Source: Candidatus Rokuibacteriota bacterium (GTDB lineage: Bacteria > Methylomirabilota > Methylomirabilia > Rokubacteriales > CSP1-6). Taken from it: a stretch of 64,000 nt of DNA. The notes beneath the pieces are model-generated. The model was given only the letters and a program-made list of their open reading frames with translations, had not been told where the DNA came from and searched no databases. Made by a program: the position numbers and the translations under genes. The stretch covers positions 78,038-142,037 of the forward strand of contig JACQFL010000028.1 of the NCBI GenBank assembly GCA_016200085.1. Direction: 5' to 3'. Shown one piece after another: positions 62,573 to 64,000 of this stretch. The first letter of the stretch is position 1; every line of letters begins with the position of its first letter.

Positions 62573-63452
62573 GCCGGCCGCGACGCTGGCGCGCGCGGAT
62601 GCGGCGCCCGTGCGCGATCGGCGCTGGGAGGTGGTGCGCCGGGCGGCGCGCGCGCGGCTCGCGCCGTTCGGGGCGGCCGTCCTGCTGCTGGCGCTGGTCG
62701 CCGCGCTCGGCGCGCCGCTGCTGGCGCCCTACGACCCGGTCAAGCAGGATCTCGGCCACGCCCTGGCGCCACCGGGCCGAGCCCATCTGCTCGGCACCGA
62801 CAGCATTGGGCGCGACGTTCTCTCTCGCATGATCTGGGGCACGCGCGTCTCGCTGGTGGCCGGCTTCGTCTCCGTGGCCATTGCGGCGGCGACGGGCTGC
62901 GTGCTCGGTATCCTGGCGGGCTACGCCGGCGGGCGCGTGGACGGCCTGGTGATGCGGCTCATGGACGCCGTGCTCTCGTTCCCGCCGCTCGTGCTGGCCC
63001 TGGCGCTCGGCGCCGTGCTCGGCGCCGGGCTGACCGGCGTGCTCATCGCCCTCGGCGTGGTCTACACGCCGACGTTCGCCCGCCTCATGCGGGGCCAGGT
63101 GCTCGCGATCAAGGCCCGCGAGTACGTCGACGCCAGCCGCGCGCTCGGCGCCTCCGGCTGGCGCGTGGCGTGCCGCCACGTGCTGCCCAACGCCACCGCG
63201 CCCATCGTGGTCCAGGCCTCGCTGAGCGTGGCCTTCGCGATCCTGGCCGAGGCCTCGCTGTCCTTCCTGGGGCTCGGGATCCAGCCGCCCGCGGCCTCCT
63301 GGGGCAGCATGATCAACGCGGGACGGGGCTACCTGCAGCAGGCGCCGTGGATCGTGTTCGGCCCGGGCGCGGCACTCTTCGTCACCGTGGTGGGCCTGAA
63401 CTTCGTCGGCGACGCCATCCGCGACGCCCTCGACCCGCGGCTGCGGACGTGA
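62538..63452 (+). CDS. ABC transporter permease, DppC type
   Basis: 304 residues. An N-terminal cytoplasmic part (AAPVRDRRWEVVRRAARARL) precedes the first helix. GTDSIGRDVLSRMIWGTRVS is typical of DppC/OppC. The EAA loop is REYVDASRALGASGWRVACR and HVLPNATAPIVVQ near 205, and the end has VVGLNFVGDAIRDALDPRLR. It pairs with the B-type permease. No ATPase gene follows; after it lies a 366-bp gap and a DUF222/HNH-like gene. The ATPases must be elsewhere if the importer works. Confidence 0.9.
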   Translation: MAGSTPGSGFAEPAATLARADAAPVRDRRWEVVRRAARARLAPFGAAVLLLALVAALGAPLLAPYDPVKQDLGHALAPPGRAHLLGTDSIGRDVLSRMIWGTRVSLVAGFVSVAIAAATGCVLGILAGYAGGRVDGLVMRLMDAVLSFPPLVLALALGAVLGAGLTGVLIALGVVYTPTFARLMRGQVLAIKAREYVDASRALGASGWRVACRHVLPNATAPIVVQASLSVAFAILAEASLSFLGLGIQPPAASWGSMINAGRGYLQQAPWIVFGPGAALFVTVVGLNFVGDAIRDALDPRLRT

Positions 63453-63818
63453 CGGCCTCCGCCTTCGCGCGATTGAGAACTGTCCTCGTTATTAATGGTT
63501 CTTCTGGCTTTCGTGTGGGTAGAGATCGGCGCCATGCGCCCGAGGGCACGGTACCGACAGCCCTCACGGCGAGGACTGCTCCGCCAGACGACCGGACGAA
63601 CCATGCACTTTCCGCTTGACACCCTGGCCAGGGGGGACGGCGGTCGGTCGCCGGGGCCAGCCAGACGGGGCCCCAGAAGCCCGCCGGGGCGCGCCCATGA
63701 TGGTCCGCGCGCTGCGCCCACAAGAAATCAATGGTGCCGTCGAGATCGCCGGGCCTGGACGCGTCCGCGGGGCTCCGAAAACGGGGTGTACAGTCGCCCC
63801 AGCACAAGGGGGCTCGCC
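63453..63818. other. Intergenic stretch with no supported gene
   Basis: No open frame here looks coding. A short A/T-rich patch with TTATTAATGG lies near 63488-63500. TTGACA at 63616-63621 is followed at once by a perfect 12-nt palindrome (CCCTGGCCAGGG, 63622-63633) but there is no matching -10 element. A TACAGT hexamer near 63789 could be the -10 for the last gene. The stretch separates the ABC importer from a likely mobile-type HNH gene. Confidence 0.5.
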
Positions 63819-64000
63819 ATGGAGATGCTCGCGCCCACCGTCGTCGCCACCGGGGAACCCGCCGCCGCCCTGGACCGGCTCGGCGACGAGATCGCCGAGC
63901 TGTCGGCGCACCTCGATGCCGCCAGCGCCCGCCTGCTCGACCTGATCCGCGACTTCGATGCCCGCGGGGGGTGGACCACCGGCTTCCGGTCCTGCGCGGC
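63819..64000 (+). CDS. DUF222/HNH endonuclease-type protein (5' part only)
   Basis: From the ATG at 63819 about 60 residues are read before the window ends. The sequence has the helical DUF222 N-terminus: LDRLGDEIAELSAHLDAASA, then RLLDLIRDFDARGGWTTGFR and SCA. The words ARGGW...G(F/Y)RSCAxWL are typical of DUF222 proteins that carry a C-terminal HNH nuclease. That part would lie to the right. Such genes are often multi-copy in GC-rich genomes. The call rests on the N-terminus only. Confidence 0.65.
   Translation, partial: MEMLAPTVVATGEPAAALDRLGDEIAELSAHLDAASARLLDLIRDFDARGGWTTGFRSCA

Overview
This is a GC-rich bacterial chromosome segment with densely packed genes, most of them starting at ATG or GTG behind purine-rich ribosome binding sites. 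The envelope looks Gram-negative (lipoprotein, FecR-type and OmpA/MotB-type proteins, Tat-type substrate-binding proteins). The gene content fits an uncultured soil or subsurface heterotroph: two LLM flavin oxidoreductases, acyl-CoA enzymes, several amidohydrolases and dioxygenases, and dispersed GC palindromes. It resembles what is known of Candidatus Rokubacteria/Methylomirabilota. That placement is an inference from gene content only; there is no rRNA or other marker gene in the window, and no tRNA or CRISPR array was seen.

Layout. 0-10.4 kb: cut-off metallophosphoesterase, LLM oxidoreductase, YjhG-type sugar-acid dehydratase, secreted esterase, decayed CoA-transferase gene, a cyclic-nucleotide-binding/SLC13 fusion transporter, and a minus-strand operon of carboxyltransferase, flavin reductase, MaoC hydratase and NTF2-like protein. 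10.4-18.9 kb: MBL hydrolase, two secreted low-complexity proteins, PanE-like reductase, amidohydrolase, PurN, a D-2-hydroxyacid dehydrogenase and a FecR-domain surface protein. 18.9-23.7 kb: a minus-strand operon that reads caspase-like peptidase, Tat substrate-binding protein, TauD-type dioxygenase, acyl-CoA dehydrogenase. 23.9-29.2 kb: plus-strand catabolic genes (ABM, Ldh-type dehydrogenase, matrixin-like peptidase, VOC, D-aminoacylase, phytanoyl-CoA dioxygenase family).

29.2-31 kb is a visibly more A/T-rich patch holding two toxin-antitoxin modules with intact antitoxins and decayed toxins. 31-35.8 kb holds a transaminase and a five-gene plus-strand run (LLM, NHL repeat, NifU-like, SDR, EthD). 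36.3-43.3 kb is the most interesting stretch: a MotA/TolQ/ZorA-like channel and an OmpA/MotB/ZorB-like partner, followed by a TPR-CHAT peptidase, a CHASE2 nucleotide cyclase and a FecR-domain protein, all on one strand with overlapping or closely spaced ends. A roughly 230-bp imperfect palindrome closes it off. 44.3-51.8 kb: subtilisin-like protease with DUF11-like repeats, SrkA-like kinase, cyclase-family hydrolase, a nested-palindrome repeat, an ArgD-like aminotransferase and a serine hydrolase. 51.8-59.3 kb is a minus-strand run (VPS10/BNR repeat protein, frameshifted MFS transporter, viroplasmin-RNase H, AhpD-like, SDR, CoA transferase). 59.4-64 kb: GDT1-type transporter, a peptide-type ABC importer lacking its ATPases, and the start of a probable DUF222/HNH protein.
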